Positions 6,922 to 14,500 of a stretch of DNA of 16,767 nucleotides are shown here, in pieces; position 1 is the first letter of the stretch, and each line of letters starts with the position of its first letter. The stretch is from positions 1 through 16,767 of the forward strand of contig JBHEKU010000336.1 of NCBI GenBank assembly GCA_041859205.1, given 5' to 3'. The position numbers and the translations under genes are program-made. The notes under the pieces are model-generated. The model had not been told where the DNA came from, ran no database searches, and saw only the letters and a program-made list of their open reading frames with translations. The DNA comes from JAFDZO01 sp041859205 (GTDB lineage: Bacteria; Bacteroidota; Ignavibacteria; Tepidaquicellales; Tepidaquicellaceae).

Positions 6922-9006
6922 TTATTTTATTAAAACCATTTTTTTTGATTGAGTAAATCCGGGGGTAATCAGTTTATAAAAATACACTCCGGAAGATAAA
7001 AATTCACCATTAAAATTAACTTCGTGAATCCCTGCCGAAAGCGATTCATCAACAAGTCTTTTTACTTCTCTTCCTGTTAAATCGTATATTATGAGTAATG
7101 TCTTAGATTCTACCGGAAGGCTGAATGAAATTTTAGTAACAGGATTAAAAGGGTTAGGATAATTCTGATTCAGCTTATAGTCTTTTACAATTGGCGCAGT
7201 ATAAATATCAGGTACAATTCCCTGAAGCGGAATTGCAAATGTTCTCCATTGTGAATTTAAAGTTGGGACGAATGAAGTAGTTGAGCTTGAGGAAGTTGCT
7301 AATCCTATCCCGCCTTTATAAAAAATATTTCTTGAAAATGTAAGCCCGCCATCAGTTGATATATTTACATATAAGCTATCGCCTTCATTATATAAATATC
7401 CTGCATAGGCATAGTCGAAGCGAAGTGTATCTAAGGAACTTACTCCGGAAATAATCGGTGAATACAGAGTATCCATTTGACCTATATCGGTATTGGCATA
7501 AAAATTCATCCTCATACAGCCGTTTCCGGGATATGAAATTCCGTTTACACCGCTGTTATATACATTTTCAAATGTAATTAATTTCGAGAGATGTGCAAGA
7601 GTCCAGTTTTGCGGGAGGCCGGGAGTTTCAAACTGTTCAAGGTAAAATCCGGTAGAATTAGTATCGTGTATATTTCTTCCTAAAGATCTTGCAGAAAGTT
7701 TAGTTAAATTTATTTTGCCTGCATCGCGTCTGTATTTCTCAGAGATAAAATCGGGTGAATCCTGCTGAATAGTAAAGTTCTTTAAATTTTCAGAAACACC
7801 TGTACGGGATTTAGCTGAATTTAAAACATCGAAAGTATAATCATTCTGAATAAATGCTGCAGTATAAACCATAGAATCTACCCATGAGGATTTCCTTAAA
7901 TATTTAAAATTGTAATTGTACGTGCCAACTGCCGTAGGTATCGGAGTTCCCTGAATATTTGGAACGGCATCTCTGAATACATCATAAAAAATCGTTTCAC
8001 CATTGCTTGCCAAAGGAGAAGCGTAGGTAATTTTTCTTTCAACTGCATTTACTCTGAGGAAATAATTTCCTGCAGATATGGGAGCTATTATATTAACAGA
8101 AATATCCGTGCTGATAGTATCGCCCTGAAGTCTTGTATCAGTTACATTCATTATTACAGGTGAACCAAATTTTTTCAAAGTATCAAATGAATGCTGAAGA
8201 TTTGAAGTGCTGAAAGGAAAGCCCGAAAAAAACGAACCGTTAAAAATTAAATTCGGAACTGCTGATATATTGTAATAGTCTGCTCTTTCTTTATTCTTAA
8301 TTGTATCGGCAAGGTAAAGTGAATCATTTCCCGGCGCAGGGAATCCTAAATGATAATTAATCACAATTACACTGTCAAACTTTGAATTTACAAAATTATT
8401 AAGTGATGGATTATTCACTGCAGCTGCTGTGCTGGTTGCGCTTGTAAATCCTTCAAACAATATTTTTTTAGGAACGCCCTGGTAATAACCAAAACTTTGT
8501 TTTAAGGTGTCGTTCTCTCTGTTGCCATCTATGGAATCTGCTACATAAATTTTCGGATTATATGTCTTATTTGCAGTAAATATAGCTTGCGGAAACATTA
8601 CCTCTCTGATTTCCTTTGGCTGAAGGCTAAATATAGTAACCGACCATCGATAACCGGGAATTTCAGGAATATCTAAATTAAATGTTACGGAATCCAAAGA
8701 TGCTTTTCCAACATTTGTAACAAGAACTAAAATAGAATCTAACACTAAACTGGTTGGCCGGATAGCATTTAAAGAATCAGAAGTGTATATAGTATCTGAT
8801 GGGAGATTAATAAATGATGTAACTTTTACATCCTTGTTAAACTGTGTTCCTACTGTGACATTATCTATATATAAATTGTTTCCGTAACCGTTATGAGTGA
8901 TAAACTGTAGCACAATGCTGTTCTGCCCTGAGTTTTCAGTTTTATAAATGAATGCATAGGAGAGGGAAATGCATAATACCAATATTATAAGGAGTCTTCT
9001 TTTCAT
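6922..9006 (-). CDS. Omp28-like T9SS cargo protein, paralogue lacking the CxxC cysteines
   Basis: A 694-residue exported protein (signal peptide about 1-20). Its order is: a short segment ending GYGNNLYIDNVTVG (39-53) that looks like the tail of a jelly-roll domain, a CARDB-like beta region (about 60-175), an Omp28/thioredoxin-like region (about 180-410), a jelly-roll region (about 455-610) and a T9SS sorting domain (QNYPNPFNPVTKISF, IYDLTGREV, GVYFYKL, SKKMVLIK). The Omp28-like part aligns with the downstream neighbour: YHLGFPAPGNDSLY matches YHMNWPAPGNDPMY. At the CxxC site, however, it has TSATSTAAAVNNP instead of TSSTCGPCASNNP, so both cysteines are gone. It is probably a non-redox binding or structural surface protein. 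The ATG overlaps the upstream stop by one base (TAATG), indicating coupling. Confidence 0.86.
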   Translation of the reverse strand: MKRRLLIILVLCISLSYAFIYKTENSGQNSIVLQFITHNGYGNNLYIDNVTVGTQFNKDVKVTSFINLPSDTIYTSDSLNAIRPTSLVLDSILVLVTNVGKASLDSVTFNLDIPEIPGYRWSVTIFSLQPKEIREVMFPQAIFTANKTYNPKIYVADSIDGNRENDTLKQSFGYYQGVPKKILFEGFTSATSTAAAVNNPSLNNFVNSKFDSVIVINYHLGFPAPGNDSLYLADTIKNKERADYYNISAVPNLIFNGSFFSGFPFSTSNLQHSFDTLKKFGSPVIMNVTDTRLQGDTISTDISVNIIAPISAGNYFLRVNAVERKITYASPLASNGETIFYDVFRDAVPNIQGTPIPTAVGTYNYNFKYLRKSSWVDSMVYTAAFIQNDYTFDVLNSAKSRTGVSENLKNFTIQQDSPDFISEKYRRDAGKINLTKLSARSLGRNIHDTNSTGFYLEQFETPGLPQNWTLAHLSKLITFENVYNSGVNGISYPGNGCMRMNFYANTDIGQMDTLYSPIISGVSSLDTLRFDYAYAGYLYNEGDSLYVNISTDGGLTFSRNIFYKGGIGLATSSSSTTSFVPTLNSQWRTFAIPLQGIVPDIYTAPIVKDYKLNQNYPNPFNPVTKISFSLPVESKTLLIIYDLTGREVKRLVDESLSAGIHEVNFNGEFLSSGVYFYKLITPGFTQSKKMVLIK

Positions 9007-9377
9007 TATGCCTCTTGTGAAGCAGCTTTGGTTTCGCGGAAATAAAATTTATAGAAGTAATATTCCATTACTGAAAGTACTATTAATGAAATCGAATCTT
9101 TTGGGTTTAGAGTTCCCTTGCCCTGGCCCGGTGTGAAAAATCCTGAAATCTTCAGAAGGGAAACAGCTATTTTATTAACGGGCATATCAATTAAATATCC
9201 GTTAGGAGAAATAACAAAGCCTACAAATAGATCTGAAATTGTCCAGCCGACTGAAAATAAAATGATGATAAAGCCTGTATTCAGAAATGCCTGCAGCAAG
9301 CCTTCTACCTGAAATGACTTGCAGAATGCATAGACAGCAAAAATTGTATGCAGATAAAAAATTATTACAGGGATCAT
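9006..9377 (-). CDS. Small membrane protein of unknown function
   Basis: A 123-residue protein with hydrophobic segments at about 3-20, 28-56 and 88-110, giving three or four membrane spans. The central stretch NGYLIDMPVNKIAVSLLKISGFFTPG is less hydrophobic. I recognise no family. It starts 3 bp after the sugar-phosphate transferase stop, and its own stop shares a base with the start of the next gene, so it is translated within this operon. The neighbours suggest a role in envelope or exopolysaccharide assembly, but this is inference from position only. Confidence 0.68.
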   Translation of the reverse strand: MIPVIIFYLHTIFAVYAFCKSFQVEGLLQAFLNTGFIIILFSVGWTISDLFVGFVISPNGYLIDMPVNKIAVSLLKISGFFTPGQGKGTLNPKDSISLIVLSVMEYYFYKFYFRETKAASQEA

Positions 9378-9380
9378 TTT

Positions 9381-10796
9381 TTAAAAAGCAGTTTTTGAGA
9401 AAAACATTTCTTTGATTGTCTTGATAATTATCTTAATATCAAATACTAAAGACCAATTTTCAATGTAATAAATATCGTATTCAATTCTGGTCTGAAGCGG
9501 AGTATCTGTGCCTCTTAAGCCGTTCACCTGTGCCCATCCGGTTATACCCGATTTCACTCTGTGTCTTTCAAGATATTTATTAATTGTATCTTTCATTGTG
9601 TTTATAAAGTGCTCACGTTCAGGACGGGGACCGACAATACTCATTTCGCCTTTTAGTACATTAAGAAATTGAGGAAGTTCATCCAGTGAATATTTCCTGA
9701 GGAATTTCCCAATTGGTGTATATCTGTCATCGTTTATAGTTGTCATTTGAGGTCCGCTTTTTTCAGCATCGATTCTCATCGAACGGAATTTCAGCATTTC
9801 AAATTTTTTGCCGTCTATGCTTACCCGCTCCTGTTTATAAAACAATGGTCCTTTAGAAGTAAGCTTTACAATTAATGAAAGTGCAATCATTACCGGGGAG
9901 ATTATGATTAAAAAGAAAATGGAAGCAAATAAGTCAAATGTTCTTTTAACAAATCTGCTCCAGACATTCATCGGAAGAGATTTCAGCTTCATGAAAGGTA
10001 TACCGTTTACTTCTTCTATTTTTATGTGGCTCGTAATCATTTCAATGAAATCAGGCGCAAGCATAAATTCAATATTAATCCCTTCACAAAGCTTGATTAA
10101 TTCCTCAAGCAGTATATGTTTTTCGGAAGGTAAAACTATTAATATTTTTTCAATATTGTTATTTCTGATTACCGAAGGAATTTCAGAATAATTGCCAAGG
10201 TGGGTGCGGCTTCCCATAAAATTTTCTGCGGTTTCATAGGTGAAATATCCTACCACATTGTAACCCACATATTTATCTTTAACGAACTGGTCATATATTT
10301 TCATCGCCATATCATTCATTCCGAAGATCGCAACGTTTACAACCCCTGTGCCTTTATTATAAAGATTTTTTTCGTACTTAATTAATAAGTATCTTCCTAT
10401 AGTCATAAATACAATTGAACTTACCCATATCAATCCGAATACCATACGGGAGTATGGAAAATCACGATAGAAAAAGATAAGGCTCATACAAAACACTATG
10501 TATATAGATACATACTTTATGACGGTAAAGAATTCATCGAAGATAAATACATTACGTTTTATGCGGTACATTTTTCTTTGCTGAAAAATGAAAATGGCTG
10601 CAGGTATAGTTATTAGCGCAAAACCCAGATATCCGATAACTGGAGGCGGTTCAACCTCTCCTCCAAGATATTTAACGAAAGGTGATAAAAATCTGAGCCA
10701 ATACGAGAGCAGGAATGCTCCGAAAATTGAAATTGAATCGGAAAAAATCGTAAGAAGGGGAATTAATACTTCTACTTTTGTGGATTTATTGCTCAT
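9381..10796 (-). CDS. Polyprenyl-phosphate sugar-1-phosphate transferase (WcaJ/WbaP-like), exopolysaccharide initiation
   Basis: A 471-residue membrane enzyme that would start polysaccharide synthesis by moving a sugar-1-phosphate from a nucleotide sugar to undecaprenyl phosphate. Residues 1-140 hold about four membrane helices. Residues 150-265 form a Rossmann-like CoA-binding-type domain (VVNVAIFGMNDMA, with KILIVLPSE later). The catalytic bacterial sugar transferase domain occupies 280-471. It opens with KRTFDLFASIFFLIIISPVM (the re-entrant helix), then has KGPLFYKQERV, KFRSM (336-340), the SLDELPQ Asp-Glu pair (372-373), SIVGPRP (386-392) and SGITGWAQVNGLRGTDTP, the last typical of WcaJ-like enzymes. 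The usual length is about 460-480. Glucose-1-phosphate is the common substrate in this branch but cannot be proven. The start is ATG at 10796, after a 117-bp gap that could hold a promoter. Confidence 0.93.
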   Translation of the reverse strand: MSNKSTKVEVLIPLLTIFSDSISIFGAFLLSYWLRFLSPFVKYLGGEVEPPPVIGYLGFALITIPAAIFIFQQRKMYRIKRNVFIFDEFFTVIKYVSIYIVFCMSLIFFYRDFPYSRMVFGLIWVSSIVFMTIGRYLLIKYEKNLYNKGTGVVNVAIFGMNDMAMKIYDQFVKDKYVGYNVVGYFTYETAENFMGSRTHLGNYSEIPSVIRNNNIEKILIVLPSEKHILLEELIKLCEGINIEFMLAPDFIEMITSHIKIEEVNGIPFMKLKSLPMNVWSRFVKRTFDLFASIFFLIIISPVMIALSLIVKLTSKGPLFYKQERVSIDGKKFEMLKFRSMRIDAEKSGPQMTTINDDRYTPIGKFLRKYSLDELPQFLNVLKGEMSIVGPRPEREHFINTMKDTINKYLERHRVKSGITGWAQVNGLRGTDTPLQTRIEYDIYYIENWSLVFDIKIIIKTIKEMFFSKTAF

Positions 10797-10913
10797 CTAA
10801 GCTTAAAAATTATTGCAAAATATGTAAAATAATCTAATTATTCGTAACTTTTTAGTTCAGAAAATAGGTGATTTATAAGAAAGTATAAATGTAATTCTTA
10901 GGTAAGAGCAGGG

Positions 10914-11318
10914 TTATTTTTTCATTAAAAGCGACATTGCAGTACCCTTGCCGTTTGACTCTATGTAAAATTCATCAACAAGTGAACGTATAATAAAAAT
11001 TCCTCTGCCTGATTCTTTATACAAATTTGATTCATCAGTGGGATCGGGAAGCTTTGATACATCAAATCCGTCACCTTCATCTTTTATCTTCAATTCAAGT
11101 TTGTGTTCATCTATTGTAATTTCCACATAAACTTTTTTCTGTGGGTTCTGTTTATTACCATGAACTATTGCATTAACTATTGCCTCTGATGAAGCTATCT
11201 GAAAGTTAATGAACTTCTCCATAGCCATTCCGAATTCACTGTTAATCTCTACAAGAAGATTTTCAAATTTGCTTATTTCTTTCCTATCGCTGGGCAGTAC
11301 AAGGCTGTATGTTTTCAA
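10914..11318 (-). CDS. RsbW/SpoIIAB-like anti-sigma serine kinase (HATPase domain)
   Basis: A 134-residue, single-domain GHKL ATPase. It shows an N-box (SSEAIVNAIVHGN, with Glu45, Asn49, His53 and Asn55), a G1 box (KDEGDGF, 79-85) and a G2 box (SGRGIFIIRSLVDE, 103-116). Size and motifs match anti-sigma-factor kinases of the RsbW/SpoIIAB type, which phosphorylate a STAS-domain antagonist and sequester a sigma factor. Neither partner is in this window, so the target is unknown. The start appears to be TTG at 11318; an in-frame TAG two codons upstream leaves only this TTG or an ATT. It lies 13 bp after the beta-barrel gene and 117 bp before the sugar transferase gene, so regulation of envelope genes is a reasonable inference. 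Confidence 0.88.
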   Translation of the reverse strand: MKTYSLVLPSDRKEISKFENLLVEINSEFGMAMEKFINFQIASSEAIVNAIVHGNKQNPQKKVYVEITIDEHKLELKIKDEGDGFDVSKLPDPTDESNLYKESGRGIFIIRSLVDEFYIESNGKGTAMSLLMKK

Positions 11319-11331
11319 AATCTATATAGTT

Positions 11332-13233
11332 TTAAAAATTATAGAACACGTTCAGTGAAACATTGTTTGTATTATAATTTTGCTCTTCTGCATCGTATCT
11401 GAGGTAGTCAACAGAATATGTAAAGTTAATCAAAGAATTTTTGCCAAGATAGAAAAATATTTTTCCCATAAGGCTTGATGTTCTGAATGTACTTTTCAGC
11501 TGCTGCACGCCGTCTGTATAATTATAAATCTGCTGCTCAAAGTAAGAAGTCTTCCCGCTTATCTTTACGAGATTACTTACCCGATAGTTTACCTGAAAGA
11601 ATGCCGACTTATCTACATTGTAAAAAATCGGATTGATAGAAAACGCATTATTGTTAAACTCACCCTGCTCATATATCTTTGCCTCTCCGTAAACTTCAAA
11701 TGAAAGATGTTTATTCATTTCATAAAGAGTTGAGTCTTTTAAATTCAGCTGTCTGTAAGAAAAGCTTTTTATCTGTGAAATTATATCTTCAAAATCGTAC
11801 ACAGTGTAATTTGCCAATACCTGAAATGAATTTCTTGTAATAAGATTCGGTAGGATTTTATATTCGCTTTCGCTCGTAAGCTTATAAATCCTGTTCGTAT
11901 AATTGTTAGCGCTCCGCTCGGCAAAAATATACTGAAGCTTAGAAACGTTCAGATCGAAAGTAGTCCTTAAGCTGAAATCGTTTCTGTTGTTATATATATG
12001 CGCGAGAGAATAAATCTGATTTTGCTCATCTCTGTCATCGAAGTTCAGCTTGCTGTCAGTATCATAATGAAGTATTGAAGCATATCCTTTGAACTCCACT
12101 GAATGTACTTTTGAAGCATCATAAAAAAATTCGTAGTTCAGATAAGTTTTTTTACTGTTATTGTTTTTATTTTTCTCGACTTTTTCAAGCTCAGTAAGCT
12201 GGCTTTGAGTATACAATGACGGATTAGTTACTTCATGATTTTCGGAACGCTCTGCATAGCTCAGCTCCGTATTCAATCCGAAGTTAAAAACTCTGTAATG
12301 TAATCCTGAATAAAACTCTAATTTATTCTCGGCGATTTTTGTATCGTATACATTTTCTATCAGTACATTTTGCGGGTTAGCATCATATTTAAACTCTCTG
12401 TTAATAGTTTTAGTAAGATAAAGCCCTCCTATTTTTACTCCTCCGTTTTGCGATAGCCGGTAATTAAAATTATCTTCAAGCTGTACTGCATTTTCTATTC
12501 GTGATTCAACGTTGTTTGCTATTCCGTTCTGCTGTGAAATGCTCGGTGTAGCCGTAACAAAAAAATCTCTTCTGAGCGAATAGTATTTTATCGCTCCGGT
12601 ATTGCTGCTTCCGTCTGTAAATTTTTTATACAGCTCGGCAAACAGTTCATTCTGGTAATTTTTCTTTTTATCCAATGCATCATAGGATAAATATACATTC
12701 GAGCGGGCAATATAATTTTCTATATTGAGATAAGGAATATCTGATTTAAATTCCCCGCTGAATCCCGATGCAGTTTCTCCTATCTGATTTTCTCTTTTAA
12801 CGCCTGCATTTAATTTGAAACCTATATCCGGAGTAACATTGTAATTGGCTGTTGAGTAAACAAATATATTGTTGTTTACATTACTCTGAGTAATTCTTTC
12901 ATCGGATAGAATACTGCTTCTCACGCCGCCGCCGAAGTTTAATTTTGAAGATTTCAAATACAGCGCTTCCATTTTTAAATTATCGAAGTCGCGGAAGAAA
13001 TTCTGGCTTAGCTTTGATACATCGGAGTTGTAAAAATTCTTGAATGTAAAATAGAATTTTGACTGGAGAAGGCTGTAATTTATTCTTGAGTTTAATCTCG
13101 CCGTGTTTGCGTTATTCTCAAACTCAGTATATATAAAATTATTAATGTAAGATGAATCTATAAATGTAGTTGACTGAGCGAATAACTGAGCAGAAAAAAA
13201 CGCTAAACAAAATATGATTATTATTCGCAGCAA
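11332..13233 (-). CDS. Large putative outer-membrane beta-barrel protein
   Basis: A 633-residue exported protein of no family I recognise. It begins with a hydrophobic signal sequence (LRIIIIFCLAFFSAQLFAQ). The rest is dominated by short alternating hydrophobic/polar strands rich in Tyr, Asn, Phe and Ser (for example LNFGGGVRSSIL, YNVTPDIGFKLNAGVKRE, FNFGLNTELSYAERS). It ends VSLNVFYNF, with the C-terminal aromatic residue typical of outer-membrane barrels recognised by BamA. The repeated strand-turn pattern over about 600 residues suggests a barrel of 20 or more strands. The apparent start is TTG at 13233. An ATG at 13257 is out of frame by one base, and removing one A from an AAAA run would give a better signal peptide start (MNKPFKVLLRIIIIF). 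It lies about 25 bp after the ABC ATPase gene. Confidence 0.75.
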   Translation of the reverse strand: MLRIIIIFCLAFFSAQLFAQSTTFIDSSYINNFIYTEFENNANTARLNSRINYSLLQSKFYFTFKNFYNSDVSKLSQNFFRDFDNLKMEALYLKSSKLNFGGGVRSSILSDERITQSNVNNNIFVYSTANYNVTPDIGFKLNAGVKRENQIGETASGFSGEFKSDIPYLNIENYIARSNVYLSYDALDKKKNYQNELFAELYKKFTDGSSNTGAIKYYSLRRDFFVTATPSISQQNGIANNVESRIENAVQLEDNFNYRLSQNGGVKIGGLYLTKTINREFKYDANPQNVLIENVYDTKIAENKLEFYSGLHYRVFNFGLNTELSYAERSENHEVTNPSLYTQSQLTELEKVEKNKNNNSKKTYLNYEFFYDASKVHSVEFKGYASILHYDTDSKLNFDDRDEQNQIYSLAHIYNNRNDFSLRTTFDLNVSKLQYIFAERSANNYTNRIYKLTSESEYKILPNLITRNSFQVLANYTVYDFEDIISQIKSFSYRQLNLKDSTLYEMNKHLSFEVYGEAKIYEQGEFNNNAFSINPIFYNVDKSAFFQVNYRVSNLVKISGKTSYFEQQIYNYTDGVQQLKSTFRTSSLMGKIFFYLGKNSLINFTYSVDYLRYDAEEQNYNTNNVSLNVFYNF

Positions 13234-13259
13234 TACTTTAAATGGTTTTATTCATTTAT

Positions 13260-14015
13260 TTAGAAGAGGTCAGTTACTTTAAATTTATTTACTTCATCGG
13301 CAATACTAATTTCACGGAACATATTTTCAAGGTCAGTATAATTTGCAGAGTTTCGCAGCTCTTCAGTCGGCTTATCAATTTTTATAATACCTTTATCCAG
13401 ATAAATTATTCTGTCGGAAATTTTTTCAATTGTATTTAATAAATGGGAACAGTATAAAATTATTTTATTCTCTGCTTTTAAGTAAGCGACTAAATCCTGA
13501 AAAGCAAAAATGCTGTTTGCATCAAGTCCGTTAAGCGGCTCATCAAAATAAACTATATCGGGATTGTGAAGCAGCGCAGATGTTATAAGTACTTTCTGTT
13601 TATTTCCCTTAGATAAAATTCCTATGGATTCATTTAAGTACTGGTCAAATGCAAAGAAGTTTGCAAAGTTATCTATTCTTTTTTTCAGAAGGGTTTTATC
13701 AATTGCACGAATTTCTCCTATGAAATCCAGATATTCAAGAACGGATAGTGAATTAAAAATGTTTGGAGATTCCGGCACATAGCCGATTATTTTCTTCACT
13801 TCAATAGGATTTTTTAGCACATCTATATCCATTATAGAGACATTACCGGAATTATAATCCAGCAGTCCGGAAAGAATTTTAACCGTTGTGGATTTTCCCG
13901 CGCCGTTTGTGCCTATTAGTCCCGTTATTTCTCCTTTATGCAGCTCAAAGGAAATGTTATCCAGGGCAGTTATGCCGCCGTCATATTTTTTTGTGAGGTT
14001 CTTTACTTTTATCAT
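13260..14015 (-). CDS. ABC-2-type transporter ATP-binding protein
   Basis: A 251-residue nucleotide-binding subunit that would power an ABC exporter from the cytoplasmic face of the membrane. It has Walker A GTNGAGKS (35-42), a Q-loop region with VPESPN (Glu where Gln is usual, common in this subfamily), signature LSKGNKQK (134-141), Walker B IVYFDEP (154-160) followed by LNGLD, and the H-loop CSH (His191). The sequence type (CcmA/GldA/NatA-like, ABC-2) usually works with a six-helix permease encoded next to it. None is visible here: the upstream side is repeat DNA, and the gene downstream is a beta-barrel. The start is ATG at 14015, with no Shine-Dalgarno sequence. It is the first gene of the leftward run. 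Confidence 0.92.
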   Translation of the reverse strand: MIKVKNLTKKYDGGITALDNISFELHKGEITGLIGTNGAGKSTTVKILSGLLDYNSGNVSIMDIDVLKNPIEVKKIIGYVPESPNIFNSLSVLEYLDFIGEIRAIDKTLLKKRIDNFANFFAFDQYLNESIGILSKGNKQKVLITSALLHNPDIVYFDEPLNGLDANSIFAFQDLVAYLKAENKIILYCSHLLNTIEKISDRIIYLDKGIIKIDKPTEELRNSANYTDLENMFREISIADEVNKFKVTDLF

Positions 14016-14115
14016 GTAAAATTAATTTACGGTATTTCTGAATTTTATAAAGTAGCAAAATTGTAACATTCTGAAACACAGATTATTATGATTTCTATGA
14101 TGTCACAGATTGTAG

Positions 14116-14222
14116 CATTATTGTAACATTTTAGTAACCACCCCCTTCCCCCCTCCTTAGAAAAAGGAGGGGGCTTGTTCAGCTAATCGTCAGAGTAATT
14201 CGCCTTGGCGAATCACATTTTG
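14116..14222 (+). repeat. Direct repeat A, copy 1
   Basis: This copy begins CATTATTGTAACATTTT, continues into AACCACCCCC and the C/G-rich hairpin, then GTCAGAGTAATT and the perfect small palindrome ATTCGCC-TT-GGCGAAT (14198-14213), and ends AATCACATTTT. It is closely similar along its whole length to copy 2 at 14291-14391. Confidence 0.88.
14149..14173. repeat. C/G-rich hairpin core, copy 1
   Basis: The arms CCCCCTCCTT (14149-14158) and AAGGAGGGGG (14164-14173) pair perfectly. This is the core of direct repeat A copy 1. The preceding AACC at 14136 belongs to the longer conserved unit. Confidence 0.88.
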
Positions 14223-14227
14223 GTTTT

Positions 14228-14277
14228 GACCTGACAGGTTTTCAATCGTGCATGTCCCGACTTGGCGGGGTCAGGTC
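14228..14277. repeat. Inverted repeat GACCTGAC / GTCAGGTC
   Basis: Perfect 8-bp arms at 14228-14235 and 14270-14277 enclose a 34-base interior that itself contains the partial palindrome CCCGACTTGGCGGG (14256-14269). It sits between the two copies of direct repeat A and is absent from the other repeat units. Confidence 0.7.
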
Positions 14278-14290
14278 TGATTAAAAGTCA

Positions 14291-14391
14291 CATTATTGTC
14301 ACATTTTGAACCACCCCCTACCCCCTCCTTAGTTAGGAGGGGGCTTATTCAGCAAATTGTCAGAGTAATTCGCCTTGGCGAATCACATTTT
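14291..14391 (+). repeat. Direct repeat A, copy 2
   Basis: The order is the same as in copy 1: CATTATTGTCACATTTT, AACCACCCCC, C/G hairpin, GTCAGAGTAATT, the palindrome ATTCGCC-TT-GGCGAAT (14368-14383) and AATCACATTTT. Differences are scattered substitutions and a shorter hairpin loop. Confidence 0.88.
14321..14343. repeat. C/G-rich hairpin core, copy 2
   Basis: The arms CCCCCTCCT (14321-14329) and AGGAGGGGG (14335-14343) pair perfectly around a five-base loop. It is the core of direct repeat A copy 2. Confidence 0.87.
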
Positions 14392-14406
14392 CCTTTTCTT
14401 AAAATA

Positions 14407-14430
14407 AAATTCATCTCGAATGATGAATTT
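14407..14430. repeat. Hairpin preceding unit B copy 1
   Basis: AAATTCATC (14407-14415) pairs with GATGAATTT (14422-14430) around the loop TCGAAT. It directly abuts unit B. The second unit B is also preceded by a hairpin (14651-14681), although the sequence differs. Confidence 0.7.
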
Positions 14431-14492
14431 TTGACGGGTTTTCTTCTTACCTGTATTGTAAAAACAATATCGGTTTATTTATAAATTCGTCA
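14431..14492 (+). repeat. Repeat unit B, copy 1
   Basis: This unit starts TTGACGGGTTTTC, contains ATTGTAAAAACAATAT (itself a small palindrome, ATTGT/ACAAT) and ends AAATTCGTCAG. The terminal TGACG (14432) and CGTCA (14488) are inverted, so the unit looks like a miniature palindromic element. It is matched by copy 2 at 14685-14747. Confidence 0.82.
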
Positions 14493-14500
14493 GAGATTAT

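Noticed and set aside
14296..14484. Open frame of 62 codons inside the repeat island
   Set aside because: It translates the C/G-rich core (PPPTPSLVRRG) and unit B (FLTGF...IVKTI); composition and position show it is repeat DNA read as protein.
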